A DNA stretch of 64,000 nucleotides from Myxococcales bacterium (GTDB lineage: Bacteria > Myxococcota_A > Polyangia > Polyangiales > Polyangiaceae), in NCBI GenBank assembly GCA_016720545.1, contig JADKKK010000008.1:62001-126000 (forward strand). The letters run 5' to 3'. The notes beneath the pieces were generated by a model. It saw only the letters and a program-made list of their open reading frames with translations, had not been told where the DNA came from and did no database searches. A program made the position numbers and the translations under genes. Below, piece by piece: positions 54,135 through 62,680 of this stretch. How positions within the stretch are numbered: the stretch's first letter is position 1; every line of letters starts with the position of its first letter.

Positions 54135-54614
54135 ATGCGCTCTCGCTCGCTGCCGCTCGCGGCGCTCGCACTTGCTTCCACCCTGGCGACGGTCGCCTGC
54201 AGTCCCGCCGCGCCACCGCCGCCGCCTCCCCCGCCGGCCTGGCCGCACTACGAGCCGGGCGCCACGCCGGCGAAGGCGCCGGATCCCGAGCCCATCGCGT
54301 ACGCGCACGAGGGGCGCACGTACGACGACGCGCTGGCCATCCCCGAGGACATCAACGCGGTGGCGTCCGAGCCCGAGCTCTCGGACGCGACCCTCGGCGG
54401 GCCGCTCAACGATCCCGCGCTCCTGTCGTCCTGCGGCGTCGTCGAGTCCACGGTCGTGGTCATCAAGGTCGCGGTGCGCGGCGGCAAGGCCCTGGGCGTC
54501 ACGGTGGCGACGAGCCCGCCGAGCGCGGCGCTGTCTTCGTGCCTCGACAAGGCGGTGCGCCAGCTCACGTGGCCCTCGAGCGGAAGACGCTTCTCGTTCA
54601 AGACCCGCTTCTAG
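54135..54614 (+). CDS. Small lipoprotein with AgmX/TonB-like C-terminal segment
   Basis: The protein has 159 residues, with lipobox TVAC (Cys22) followed by a proline run. The C-terminal part has STVVVIKVAVRGGKALGVTV and SSCLDKAVRQLTWPSSG, which resemble the short C-terminal domain of myxobacterial AgmX/PglI and TonB-like proteins (C..KAVR.W.FP). It may be a periplasmic partner of a TonB-type or gliding complex, but this is inference from a short match. ATG 54135 begins a clean signal peptide. Confidence 0.65.
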   Translation: MRSRSLPLAALALASTLATVACSPAAPPPPPPPPAWPHYEPGATPAKAPDPEPIAYAHEGRTYDDALAIPEDINAVASEPELSDATLGGPLNDPALLSSCGVVESTVVVIKVAVRGGKALGVTVATSPPSAALSSCLDKAVRQLTWPSSGRRFSFKTRF

Positions 54615-54699
54615 CGTCCTCGGGGATGTGCGCAGGTTGCGCCTGCGCTCAGTGCAGAATACACGCGCCGTTCGGTGCATGGCGCATGCAAGGACCTCG

Positions 54700-57132
54700 T
54701 CAGGTCGCGCGGCGGCGACGGCGGCCCATCGCGAGGGCGCCGAGCGCCACGAGCGCGCCGATCCCCGAAGCCCACGCGGAGGGGCGTCCCGCGGCGTCGC
54801 ACGAGCAGCCGGAGCTGTCCCCTTCGCCGCCGGCACCGGGCCCGCCCGCGCCGGGTCCACCGTCCGCGCCGACCTCCCCGGGGCCCGGTGGGCCTCCCGG
54901 CTCGCCCGGGCCCGGAGGCTTCGCGAGCGCGACGCCCTTGTCCTCGGTGACCGTGCAGCCCGCCGACGACGCCGCCACTCGGAAGACGAGCGGCCGCCCT
55001 TGAAGCGCCGCGCCTGGCGTAACCTTCACGGCGCACTTGCCGCCCTCTGGGGTGGCCGTGACGTTCGACTTTCCGTCGGTCTCGGGACCGTCGAAGACGA
55101 TGTGCCGCGCCTCCGCGTCGCCCGTGGCCAGGTACGCGAGCTCGGCCCCCGCGGCGCCGTCCTTGGCGGACGAGGCCACCATGAGCGTGCGCCCGCTGCG
55201 CACGACCTCCACGCCCACGACGCCGGTGTTCTTCGCGTCGACCTTGGTGATGTCCGTGGTGGTCGCGCCAGCTTCGCCCGTCGCCGTGGCGTCGAACACG
55301 TGCACGGCGAGCGCCGTGGGACCGGGGACCTTCACGCGGTACTCGTCGACCGGGTAGCGCGCGCCGTCGCACAGGCCGTAGCGCGAGCCCGAGCACTCGC
55401 GGCGCGGGATCTTGCGCACCTCGGGCGTGCCGCCGGAGCGCACCACGGCGTGGAGCACGAGCTGCGAGCTGCCCGCGTTGCCCTTGGCCCCCCCCGCGCC
55501 GCCGGCGTCGAGCGTGAGCGAGGCCATCGAGCGGAAGCGCAGCGCCATCCCGCGGGCGGGGTCGTCGGTGCGCGCGCGGTCGATCGTGATGACCTCGCCG
55601 TCAGGCAGGAACGCGTAGTCGCGGCGCGCGAAGGGCACGTCGGTCTTGCCTTCGCTGTCGGCGAACGCCTTGGAGAGCTCGGCCCGCGCGGTGACCACGC
55701 CCGACTCGAAGCCGCGCGCCCAAGGGAGATCGGCCTGGCTCCGCGCCGACTGGCCGGGCTGGTAGTCGGCCCCGACGGTCTTCGAGTCGACCGTGATGGC
55801 GTTGCCCGTGAGCGTGGAGAGCGAGCCGTAGGGGCTCGGATCGACGATGAGGTGGTCCGCGCCGCGCGCGAAAGCGAAGTTCGAGGCGTCGATGTGCTGG
55901 TGGTCGGGCCCGAGTCGTGGGGCCGAGGTGAACACGCTCCAAAAGGCGTCGGCGGCCCAGCTCGAGCGCGAGTAGAGGTTGCGAGTGCCGCGCGCCAGGT
56001 AGAAGGTGGGCGGCTTGGTCGACACGTAGTCGACGGGCGCGGCGCCCCGCGTCTCGGCGAGGGCCTCGCACGCCAGGCATTCGTCGATCTCGCCGAGGGC
56101 GGTATCGGCGAGCAGCGCGGCGCCCCACGACGCGTTGGTGGGGTTCTTTCCCGCGAGCATGGACGCCACGACGCCGCGGCGCGAGAGCGTCGCGTAGAGA
56201 TCGTTCGTGCCCCAGTCGCCGCCCGCCCACCCGAACTTCTTGTTTGGAGTGAACGTGTGTCGATAAAGGGGTATCGCGTCGTCGAAGAACTGGTCGACCT
56301 GCGGCAGCGATATGCCCTGATCGCGCAGCGCGCGCCAGGCGAGCCCATACCCCATCATGCTGAAGGGCGCGTACTCCCAGCCCTCGGGCCAGTCGCCGTC
56401 GAGCATGGTCCCCTTCGGGCCGAGGCCGACGCCGCCGATTTGCTTCGTGAAGAGGTTGTCGACCACGTCGTTGTAGTAGGCCGTCGCGGCCGCGTCTTCG
56501 CCCGCGAGCGCGATGGCGGCGAACGTCTTCGCCGACACGTAGCCCGCGTGGTAGTTGCCGCCGGGCACGTCGCGGAGGTAACCCTCGCGCGTGTAGCGGT
56601 CGACCCACACCTTGATACGCGCGCGCGTCCGCGCGGCGTCGACGCCGGGCGCGCCCGGGAGCCAGTCGTAGAGCAGCGCGGCGAAGGTGCCGTGGTGCCG
56701 GATGGGGTAGCCGGTGTCGAAATTGGTGACGAGATCGCCGCCCCGGCCGTCGCCCATCTGGTCCCGGTCGTCGAGCAGCGCGTTCAGGTACTTCACCGCC
56801 TCGGTGCGGTAGGTGGTCTTCTGCGTGAGCTGGAAGGCGAGCGCGCACGCGGAGCCGTTGAAGGCCCAGCCGTACCCGGTGTACACGCCCTCGGAGTAGC
56901 GGCTCGGGTTGGCCACGACGGCGTCGCAGCGCGCGATCATCTTCGCCGTCGCCGAGCCGCTCACCGCCGCGCGCGCCTTGAGGGCGTCGAGGGTGGCCTT
57001 GTTCAGCAAGATGCGAGGGTGCGGGCCCGTGGGCGGAGGCGGCGCCGCGGCCGAGAGCGACGCGCCCCCGAGGAGGGAGGCAGCGACGCCAGCGGCGAGA
57101 GCGAGCGGGCGGAAGCGACGAGGACGGGGCAT
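54700..57132 (-). CDS. Heparinase II/III-like protein with MYXO-CTERM tail
   Basis: The protein has 810 residues. A signal peptide ends near SLSAAA (residue 28). An alpha-toroid-like N-terminal region follows (GYPIRHHGTFAALLYDWL, NYHAGYVSAKTFAAIALAGE, LDGDWPEGWEYAPFSM). The heparinase II/III beta domain contains PDHQHIDASNFAFARGADHL. The C-terminus carries a Gly/Pro linker, SSGCSCDAAG, a hydrophobic helix and RRRRRAT, a textbook MYXO-CTERM signal. It is a candidate polysaccharide lyase attached to the cell surface; the substrate is not evident. The start chosen at ATG 57132 gives a standard signal. Confidence 0.85.
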   Translation of the reverse strand: MPRPRRFRPLALAAGVAASLLGGASLSAAAPPPPTGPHPRILLNKATLDALKARAAVSGSATAKMIARCDAVVANPSRYSEGVYTGYGWAFNGSACALAFQLTQKTTYRTEAVKYLNALLDDRDQMGDGRGGDLVTNFDTGYPIRHHGTFAALLYDWLPGAPGVDAARTRARIKVWVDRYTREGYLRDVPGGNYHAGYVSAKTFAAIALAGEDAAATAYYNDVVDNLFTKQIGGVGLGPKGTMLDGDWPEGWEYAPFSMMGYGLAWRALRDQGISLPQVDQFFDDAIPLYRHTFTPNKKFGWAGGDWGTNDLYATLSRRGVVASMLAGKNPTNASWGAALLADTALGEIDECLACEALAETRGAAPVDYVSTKPPTFYLARGTRNLYSRSSWAADAFWSVFTSAPRLGPDHQHIDASNFAFARGADHLIVDPSPYGSLSTLTGNAITVDSKTVGADYQPGQSARSQADLPWARGFESGVVTARAELSKAFADSEGKTDVPFARRDYAFLPDGEVITIDRARTDDPARGMALRFRSMASLTLDAGGAGGAKGNAGSSQLVLHAVVRSGGTPEVRKIPRRECSGSRYGLCDGARYPVDEYRVKVPGPTALAVHVFDATATGEAGATTTDITKVDAKNTGVVGVEVVRSGRTLMVASSAKDGAAGAELAYLATGDAEARHIVFDGPETDGKSNVTATPEGGKCAVKVTPGAALQGRPLVFRVAASSAGCTVTEDKGVALAKPPGPGEPGGPPGPGEVGADGGPGAGGPGAGGEGDSSGCSCDAAGRPSAWASGIGALVALGALAMGRRRRRAT

Positions 57133-57254
57133 GCGTGACTCCAAGCGACGAAGTAGAGACCGCACAGTGTAGGCCGGAAAGGGCCTCGCCGCGATGAGGC
57201 CGGTGCTATGGGCTGGACCACGTGTACGAGGCGACGACCCGCGCGAGGTGATCT

Positions 57255-58175
57255 GTGACGATGAAAGGCAAGACGGTCCTCGTGACCGGCGCGAACCAGG
57301 GGATCGGCAAGGAAACCGCGAAGGCCCTCGCGGCGAAGGGCGCCCACATGGTGCTCGTGTGCCGCAACGCGGAGAAGGGGCGCGACGCGACGCGCGAGAT
57401 CACGGACGCCGGCGGCTCGGCCGAGCTGCTCGTGGCCGACCTCGGCGCACAGGCCGAGGTCCGCCGCGTGGCGGCCGAGTTCCGCGCGAAGCACGCGAAG
57501 CTCGACGTGCTCGTGAACAACGCGGGCGTCCTCGTGACCGAGCGCCGCATCACGCGCGACGGCGTGGAAGAGACGCTCGCGGTGAACCACCTCGCCTATT
57601 TCCTGCTCACCCACGAGCTGCTCGAGCCGCTGCACGCCGCAGCGGCGGCGGGGAGATCGAGCGGCGTCTCCGCGCGGATCGTGAACGTCGCCTCGCGGGC
57701 GCACGTGCGCGCGAAGCCGAACCTCGGCGATCTCCAGTTCTCGCGCGGCTACTCGATGTCCAAGGTGTACGGCCACTCGAAGCTCCTGAACGTGCTCTTC
57801 ACGTACGAGCTCGCGCGGCGGCTCGAGGGCGCGAACATCACCGCCAACTGTCTGCACCCGGGGGTCATCGCGTCGGGCTTCGCGCGCACCGACGGCGGCC
57901 TCGTCGCGGCGCTCGCGCGGCTCGTGAGCCCGCTCCTCCTCACTCCTGCGCAGGGCGCCGAGACCTCGGTCTTTCTCGCGTCTTCGCCTGAGGTCGAGGG
58001 CGTGACGGGCCGGTATTTCTCGAGCTGCCGCGCCGTGCGCTCGAGCTCCGCGAGCTACGACGTGCCCGCGCAGGCCGAGCTCTGGGCTCGCTCCGCGAAG
58101 CTCGTCGGCCTCACGGGCGAGGGCGGCCGCGGCGAGAGCTCGCTCTGGGCCGCGATCGGCAAAGACGCCTCGTAG
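57255..58175 (+). CDS. Short-chain dehydrogenase/reductase (retinol dehydrogenase-like)
   Basis: The protein has 306 residues. It has TGANQGIG (cofactor), NNAGV, catalytic Ser in IVNVASRAH and YGHSK (YxxxK). The order resembles the retinol-dehydrogenase/WW-oxidoreductase type of SDR (VCRNAEKG after strand 2 suggests NADP preference). The start is GTG 57255, 6 nt from a GAGG in an extended anti-16S match (GAGGTGATC); ATG 57261 is the alternative. The substrate is unknown. Confidence 0.9.
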   Translation: MTMKGKTVLVTGANQGIGKETAKALAAKGAHMVLVCRNAEKGRDATREITDAGGSAELLVADLGAQAEVRRVAAEFRAKHAKLDVLVNNAGVLVTERRITRDGVEETLAVNHLAYFLLTHELLEPLHAAAAAGRSSGVSARIVNVASRAHVRAKPNLGDLQFSRGYSMSKVYGHSKLLNVLFTYELARRLEGANITANCLHPGVIASGFARTDGGLVAALARLVSPLLLTPAQGAETSVFLASSPEVEGVTGRYFSSCRAVRSSSASYDVPAQAELWARSAKLVGLTGEGGRGESSLWAAIGKDAS

Positions 58176-58217
58176 CCGCGAGGGCCTTCGCCGGTGGTCT
58201 CGTGTACGCTCCCGCGG

Positions 58218-58679
58218 GTGCTCGCTCGGCGGAAGCCTCGCCTCGTGTCGTGCCTCGCGCTGACCCTCGCGGCCACCGTGACGACGCCCGCGCACGCCGA
58301 CGACGACTGGTGGGGGCGCGACAAGGCGCTCCACTTTGGCGTCTCGGCGGCGCTCTCCGCCGGTACGTACGCGATCGCGGCGCCCTCGTTCGAGGCGCGG
58401 TATCCGCCGCTGTTGCTCGGCGCGGGCCTGTCGCTCACGCTGGGTGTCGGCAAAGAGCTGGCCGACCTGGCGGGACTCGGCACGCCGTCGTGGAAGGATC
58501 TCACCTGGGACGTGATCGGCACCGCCGCTGGGCTCGTGCTCGCCTATGGCCTCGACCTGCTCATCGTCGGGGTCTCGGCCGAGCACCCAGCGCTCGGGGC
58601 CCCCACGCGCAACCCCACGGTGCAGTCGCGGCCGTGGCGCCTCGGGACGCAGCACACGCCGTTCGTGTTCCGGTTCTGA
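58218..58679 (+). CDS. YfiM/DUF2279-like protein
   Basis: The protein has 153 residues. A signal peptide ends near PAHA. The mature part has WWGRDKALHFGVSAALSAG and GKELADLAG.GTPSWKDLTWDVIGTAAG, the pattern of YfiM-type putative lipoproteins (D(K/R)..HF and GKE..D....G..S..D...D..G). Three hydrophobic stretches are present. Function is unknown; family members are envelope-located. Start GTG 58218 is favoured for the signal peptide; GTG 58194 also lies in frame. Confidence 0.7.
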   Translation: MLARRKPRLVSCLALTLAATVTTPAHADDDWWGRDKALHFGVSAALSAGTYAIAAPSFEARYPPLLLGAGLSLTLGVGKELADLAGLGTPSWKDLTWDVIGTAAGLVLAYGLDLLIVGVSAEHPALGAPTRNPTVQSRPWRLGTQHTPFVFRF

Positions 58680-58703
58680 GCGGCGACGCGGACGGGGCGA
58701 GGC

Positions 58704-59900
58704 TCAGAAGGCGACGCGCACGGGGGCGAGGCTCGCGCGCTTCGTGCCGTCGCCGAGCTGCCCTTGGCTGTTGTCGCCCCAACACACCATCGCGTCGTCC
58801 GTGGTCAGCGCACACGCGCTCGACGAGGCGAAGCAGACGTCTTTGACGCCTGCGAGCGCAGGCACGACGGTCGGGCGCTCGTGCGGGCTCGCGCGGCCGA
58901 GGCCGAGCTCGCCGGTCGGGTTGGCACCCCAGCAGGTGACGCGTCCGCCGCCGAGCGCGCACGCGGAGGCCTCGCCGAGCGAGAGCGACTCGACGTTGGC
59001 CAGGCCGGGCACGGGCGCGGGGACGTCGTGCACCACGAAGTCGGGCGGGAGCCCGAGCTGGCCCAGGTCGTTCTGACCCCAGCAATAAACCTTCTTGTCC
59101 TTTCCGAGCGCGCACGCGAAGGCGTCGCCCGTGGCGATCTCGCCCGGCGGCGAAGCGGCCGCGGGCAGCAGCGGGCGGTTCAGCGAGTCGCGGCCTGCGC
59201 CGCCCCAGTGCTCGGCCCCGGCGCACCGCACGGAGCCGTCGCGGCGCAGGGCGCAGACATGCGTGGCTGCGACCGCGAGGCTGACCACGTCGCCTCCGAG
59301 GTCGGGCAGGCCTTTCGCGCTGCCCCAGCACCGGAAAGCGCCGCCCTCCTCTCGACCGCAGGCCGTCACCCCGCTCGCGGACAGCTCGCTCGCGCGGAGG
59401 CCGCCCATGACGGTCGCGGGCGCGCGCGTCATCGCCTGTCCGCCCAGCGCGCGGCCCGTGCCCCAGCAGCGCACGCTCTTGTCGACCCCGAGCGCGCAGC
59501 CGAGCGTGCGCGAGAGCGCGATCTCGCGCACGCCGGAGAGCCCGGGGACCTTCGTGGGGCGGGGCCTGCCGGCGCCACCGCCGTCGCCGAGCTGGCCCTC
59601 GTCGTCATGGCCCCAGCACGCGACCGAGCCGTCGCCCATCACCGCGCACGCGTGGTGATCTCCGCACTCGATGTGGACGACGCGGGTCGCCCCGCCGCCC
59701 GCGCCGCCGCTCGCAGCGGCCGCATGGCCCGCGCCAGCCGGGCCGCCCGAGGGCGCCGACGCGCCGGCCCCCCCTGCGGCGGGAGCCCCACAGGCCGCGA
59801 TGAGCCCGGCGCCGGCCAGCACGAGGCCGCCGGCAGCCCGACGGGCCCGAGAGAGCGCGAGCCCTGACGTCACTTGCCGTTGCGCGCTCGAGGCCACCAT
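58704..59900 (-). CDS. RCC1-repeat (beta-propeller) lipoprotein
   Basis: The protein has 398 residues, with lipobox IAAC (Cys37) and an Ala/Gly linker. About seven repeats of the form HxCAL..DG.V.CWG.N..GQLG are visible, for example HHACAVMGDGSVACWGHDD and SACALTTDDAMVCWGDNS. Each contains paired cysteines, as in the Cys-containing RCC1 proteins common in Myxococcota. They form a seven-bladed propeller for protein binding outside the cell. ATG 59900 is the first start giving a signal; the frame extends further upstream without one. Confidence 0.88.
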   Translation of the reverse strand: MVASSAQRQVTSGLALSRARRAAGGLVLAGAGLIAACGAPAAGGAGASAPSGGPAGAGHAAAASGGAGGGATRVVHIECGDHHACAVMGDGSVACWGHDDEGQLGDGGGAGRPRPTKVPGLSGVREIALSRTLGCALGVDKSVRCWGTGRALGGQAMTRAPATVMGGLRASELSASGVTACGREEGGAFRCWGSAKGLPDLGGDVVSLAVAATHVCALRRDGSVRCAGAEHWGGAGRDSLNRPLLPAAASPPGEIATGDAFACALGKDKKVYCWGQNDLGQLGLPPDFVVHDVPAPVPGLANVESLSLGEASACALGGGRVTCWGANPTGELGLGRASPHERPTVVPALAGVKDVCFASSSACALTTDDAMVCWGDNSQGQLGDGTKRASLAPVRVAF

Positions 59901-60018
59901 GGCGCGAGAGTAACCGAAGCACGGCGGTTCGAGTGGCCCGGGCGGCCGGCCGCCAAACATCGTGCCAGGAGGCGTTGCCGAAGCCTGGGCAGAGACATAC
60001 CTTCCGTCGTCGAACCCC

Positions 60019-60942
60019 ATGGCGCAAGATCTCTACGGCCTCCTCGGAGTGCCCAAGTCCGCGGACGACGCGACCATCAAGAAGGCGTATCGCCGCCTCG
60101 CGAAGGACCTCCACCCCGACAAGAACCCCAACAACGCGAAGGCGGAGGCCCGCTTCAAGCAGGTCAACCACGCGTTCGACACGCTCAGCGACGCGCAGAA
60201 GCGCAAGCTCTATGACGAGTTCGGGGAAGAGGGGCTCCGCGAGGGCTTCGACCCCGAGAAGGCGCGGGCGTACTCGCAGTGGCAGAGCCGCGGCGCGCGT
60301 GGCGGCGCGGGCCCCTTCGGCGGCGGGTTCGGCCCCGGAGTCTCCATCGAGGACCTCTTCGGCGGCGCCGCCGGCGGCGATCCGTTCAGTCGGCGCCGCG
60401 GCCCAGCGCGCGGCCAGAACTACGAGCAAGAGATCACCATCCCCTTCGTGCAGGCGGTGCGCGGGGCGACGCTCGAGCTCCGCTCGGCGGGGGGCACGCC
60501 GGTGCAGGTGCGGATCCCGCCCGGCGCCGACGAGGGCAGCCGCCTGCGCCTCGCGGGCCAGGGAGGCCCGTCCCCCAACGGCGGGCCCGCGGGCGACCTC
60601 ACGCTCGTCATCCACGTGGAGCCTCACGCCCTCTTCCGGCGCGAGGGCGACGACCTGAAGCTCGAGCTGCCCATCACGCCCGGCGAGGCCTGGAATGGCG
60701 CGAAGGTCACTGTCCCCACCGCCGACGGCGCGGTCACGCTGAAGGTGCCGGCGCGCACGCAGAGCGGGTCCGAGGTGCGCGTGCGCGGTAAGGGCATCGC
60801 TCGCAAGGGCAAGGCCGCGGGCGATCTCTACGTGCGGTTCATCGTGCAGACGCCCACCGCCGACGCGCCCGAGCTTGGCGAGCTGCTCGCCCAGGTCGAC
60901 GCCCATTTCACCGGCGACGTGCGCGAGGGCATCACGTTCTAA
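60019..60942 (+). CDS. DnaJ-domain co-chaperone, CbpA type
   Basis: The protein has 307 residues. The J-domain has HPD at residues 32-34, followed by a Gly/Phe-rich region (about 90-125) and two C-terminal substrate-binding domains (ITIPFVQAVRGATLELR, GDLTLVIHVEPHALFRREG). There is no CxxCxGxG zinc finger, so this is a type II (CbpA-like) Hsp40. It stimulates DnaK in the cytoplasm. Start ATG 60019 opens MAQDLYGLLGV, the family N-terminus. No dnaK or grpE is adjacent. Confidence 0.93.
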   Translation: MAQDLYGLLGVPKSADDATIKKAYRRLAKDLHPDKNPNNAKAEARFKQVNHAFDTLSDAQKRKLYDEFGEEGLREGFDPEKARAYSQWQSRGARGGAGPFGGGFGPGVSIEDLFGGAAGGDPFSRRRGPARGQNYEQEITIPFVQAVRGATLELRSAGGTPVQVRIPPGADEGSRLRLAGQGGPSPNGGPAGDLTLVIHVEPHALFRREGDDLKLELPITPGEAWNGAKVTVPTADGAVTLKVPARTQSGSEVRVRGKGIARKGKAAGDLYVRFIVQTPTADAPELGELLAQVDAHFTGDVREGITF

Positions 60943-61038
60943 GGCGTCGCGGCACTTGCGTGCAGCTTACACCTTCCAGGGGCGCCCCTTGTCTGCAGCC
61001 GACGGCCCTCGAGGCCGCCCGTGCAAAGAGTAGGAGGG

Positions 61039-61500
61039 CTACCGACCGCCGTCGGGTCGACGCTGCTGAATGGAGAGGGGCGGGAGCTCGGGCTCGATGC
61101 GCCACGCGGCGCCCTCGCGCACGCAGGCGATGTCGGCGCGCTCTTGCGGATCGCTGCCCGTGACGGAGACGACCGCCGAGTCGCCTTCGACGCGCGCGGT
61201 CATGTTCTTCGGCCGGAAGCGGAGCCCGAAGCGCCCCATCGCGAGCATCTCGCGGGGGCTCACGCGCTTGCCCTCCACGAGGCTCGCCCGCGCCGCGCGC
61301 TCGTCGAGGTTGTGCTTCGCATTTTTGCCAAGCAACTCATACGCTTCCGACATTGCGCGCGGATCGTCGGTCGCGACCTCCATGCGCTCGAGGAAGAGGC
61401 GCAGCGCGCCGTCTGGCGTGGCGTCGGGCGCCGCTCGCGAGCAGCCGAGCGCCGCGAGCGCGAGCGCGAGGGCCACGCCGAGCCCGCGGCTGCTCACCAC
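61039..61500 (-). CDS. Small lipoprotein, hypothetical
   Basis: The protein has 153 residues, with lipobox ALGC (Cys20). The mature part resembles small DUF4878/NTF2-like domains (DGALRLFLERMEVATDDPRA, AVVSVTGSDPQE, GAAWRIEPEL). The GTG start (61500 or 61497) overlaps the trpS stop, so translation is coupled to trpS, an unusual partnership for a lipoprotein. Role unknown. Confidence 0.7.
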   Translation of the reverse strand: MVSSRGLGVALALALAALGCSRAAPDATPDGALRLFLERMEVATDDPRAMSEAYELLGKNAKHNLDERAARASLVEGKRVSPREMLAMGRFGLRFRPKNMTARVEGDSAVVSVTGSDPQERADIACVREGAAWRIEPELPPLSIQQRRPDGGR

Positions 61501-62585
61501 CCCTTCGACCCCTCCGCGCCGAGGCCCATGACGTCGCGGACCTCGCGCATGGTCTCGCTGGCGAGGCGCCTCGCCTTGGCTGCGCCGTCACCCAGGGCCT
61601 GCCGGAGCAGCTCGTCGTTGACGGCCTCGCGCTTCGTGCGGAGCGGAACGAGCTCGCGCTCGAAGCTGTCGTTCAAGGCCTTCTTGCAGTCGAAGCACCC
61701 CCACACGGCGCCGCGGCAGTGGCTCGCGACCTCGGCGAGCGCCTCCGGCGACGGCGCGAGCGCGCTGTGCATCGTGTACACGTTGCACACCTCGGGGCGG
61801 CCCGGATCGGTGCGCTCAAGGCGCAGCGGATCGGTGAAGGCGCCCTTCAGCTTCTTCCAGAACGTGGCGGGCGGCTCGAAGAGGTCGATCGTGTTCCCCT
61901 TCGACTTGGACATCTTGCCGTCGCCGTCGAGCCCGCGGATGCGCGGCGCGGCGCTTAGGCGAGGCTTGGGCTCGGGAAACACGGGACCGAACCTGTGGTT
62001 GAAGCGCCGGGCGGTCTCGCGAGCGAGCTCGAGGTGCTGCACCTGGTCGTCGCCCACGGGGACGATCGTGGCCTTGTAGAGCAGGATGTCCGCGCTCATC
62101 AGCGTGGGGTAGCTGAAGAGCGCCGAGGACACGAACTCCTTCCCGTCGCCCTTCTCCTTGAACTGCGTCATGCGCTGGAGATCGCCCATCGGGGTGACCG
62201 TGGAGAGGTACCAGTTGAGCTCGGTGTGCTCGCGCACGTCGCTCTGCACGAAGAGCGTGGTCTTCTCGGGGTCGACGCCGCACGCCACGAGATCGCGGGC
62301 GAACGCGCGGATGCGCGCGCGGAGCAGGGCCGGCTCGTACGGCACGGTGATGGCGTGCGCGTCGACGATGCAGAAGAGGGTCTCCTCTTCCGCCGCGGCG
62401 ATCTGCGCGGCCCAGGTGCGCACGGCCCCGAGCCAGTTGCCGATGTGGAGCTCCCCCGTGGGCTGGATGCCGGAGAAGACGCGCGGCACGCCGGTCGCGT
62501 ATTCGGGCACGGGCGCCTTCTTGTCGGCCTTCTTCTTGTTGCCGCCCGGCGGGGCGGGCGCGTCGGTCTTCGATGGATCGGCCAC
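61494..62585 (-). CDS. trpS: Tryptophanyl-tRNA synthetase
   Basis: The protein has 363 residues. The class I signatures are HIGN (residues 47-50, in PTGELHIGNWLGAV) and KMSKS (224-228). TLFVQSDVREHTELNWYLS and PVGDDQVQHLELARETARRFN are typical of bacterial TrpRS. A Lys-rich N-terminal extension of about 25 residues (NKKKADKKAP) is longer than usual. It charges tRNA-Trp in the cytoplasm. Confidence 0.97.
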   Translation of the reverse strand: MADPSKTDAPAPPGGNKKKADKKAPVPEYATGVPRVFSGIQPTGELHIGNWLGAVRTWAAQIAAAEEETLFCIVDAHAITVPYEPALLRARIRAFARDLVACGVDPEKTTLFVQSDVREHTELNWYLSTVTPMGDLQRMTQFKEKGDGKEFVSSALFSYPTLMSADILLYKATIVPVGDDQVQHLELARETARRFNHRFGPVFPEPKPRLSAAPRIRGLDGDGKMSKSKGNTIDLFEPPATFWKKLKGAFTDPLRLERTDPGRPEVCNVYTMHSALAPSPEALAEVASHCRGAVWGCFDCKKALNDSFERELVPLRTKREAVNDELLRQALGDGAAKARRLASETMREVRDVMGLGAEGSKGW

Positions 62586-62680
62586 GAAGGCTGTGTACCA
62601 GGGAAGGCCCCTATCGGGGGCGCGAGGGCGGTTTTTGCCGAAAATTGGCGTATCCTACATTGTATCCATACGGTACTGAT

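Noticed and set aside
54076..57138. A 1020-codon plus-strand open frame opposite the heparinase-like gene
   Set aside because: It has biased composition with no signal or family motif, while the minus strand encodes a complete signal-peptide to MYXO-CTERM protein.
60978..60989. AGGGGCGCCCCT palindrome between the DnaJ gene and a convergent lipoprotein gene
   Set aside because: It is a 12-bp self-complementary word with no loop and no T-run, too weak to call a terminator.
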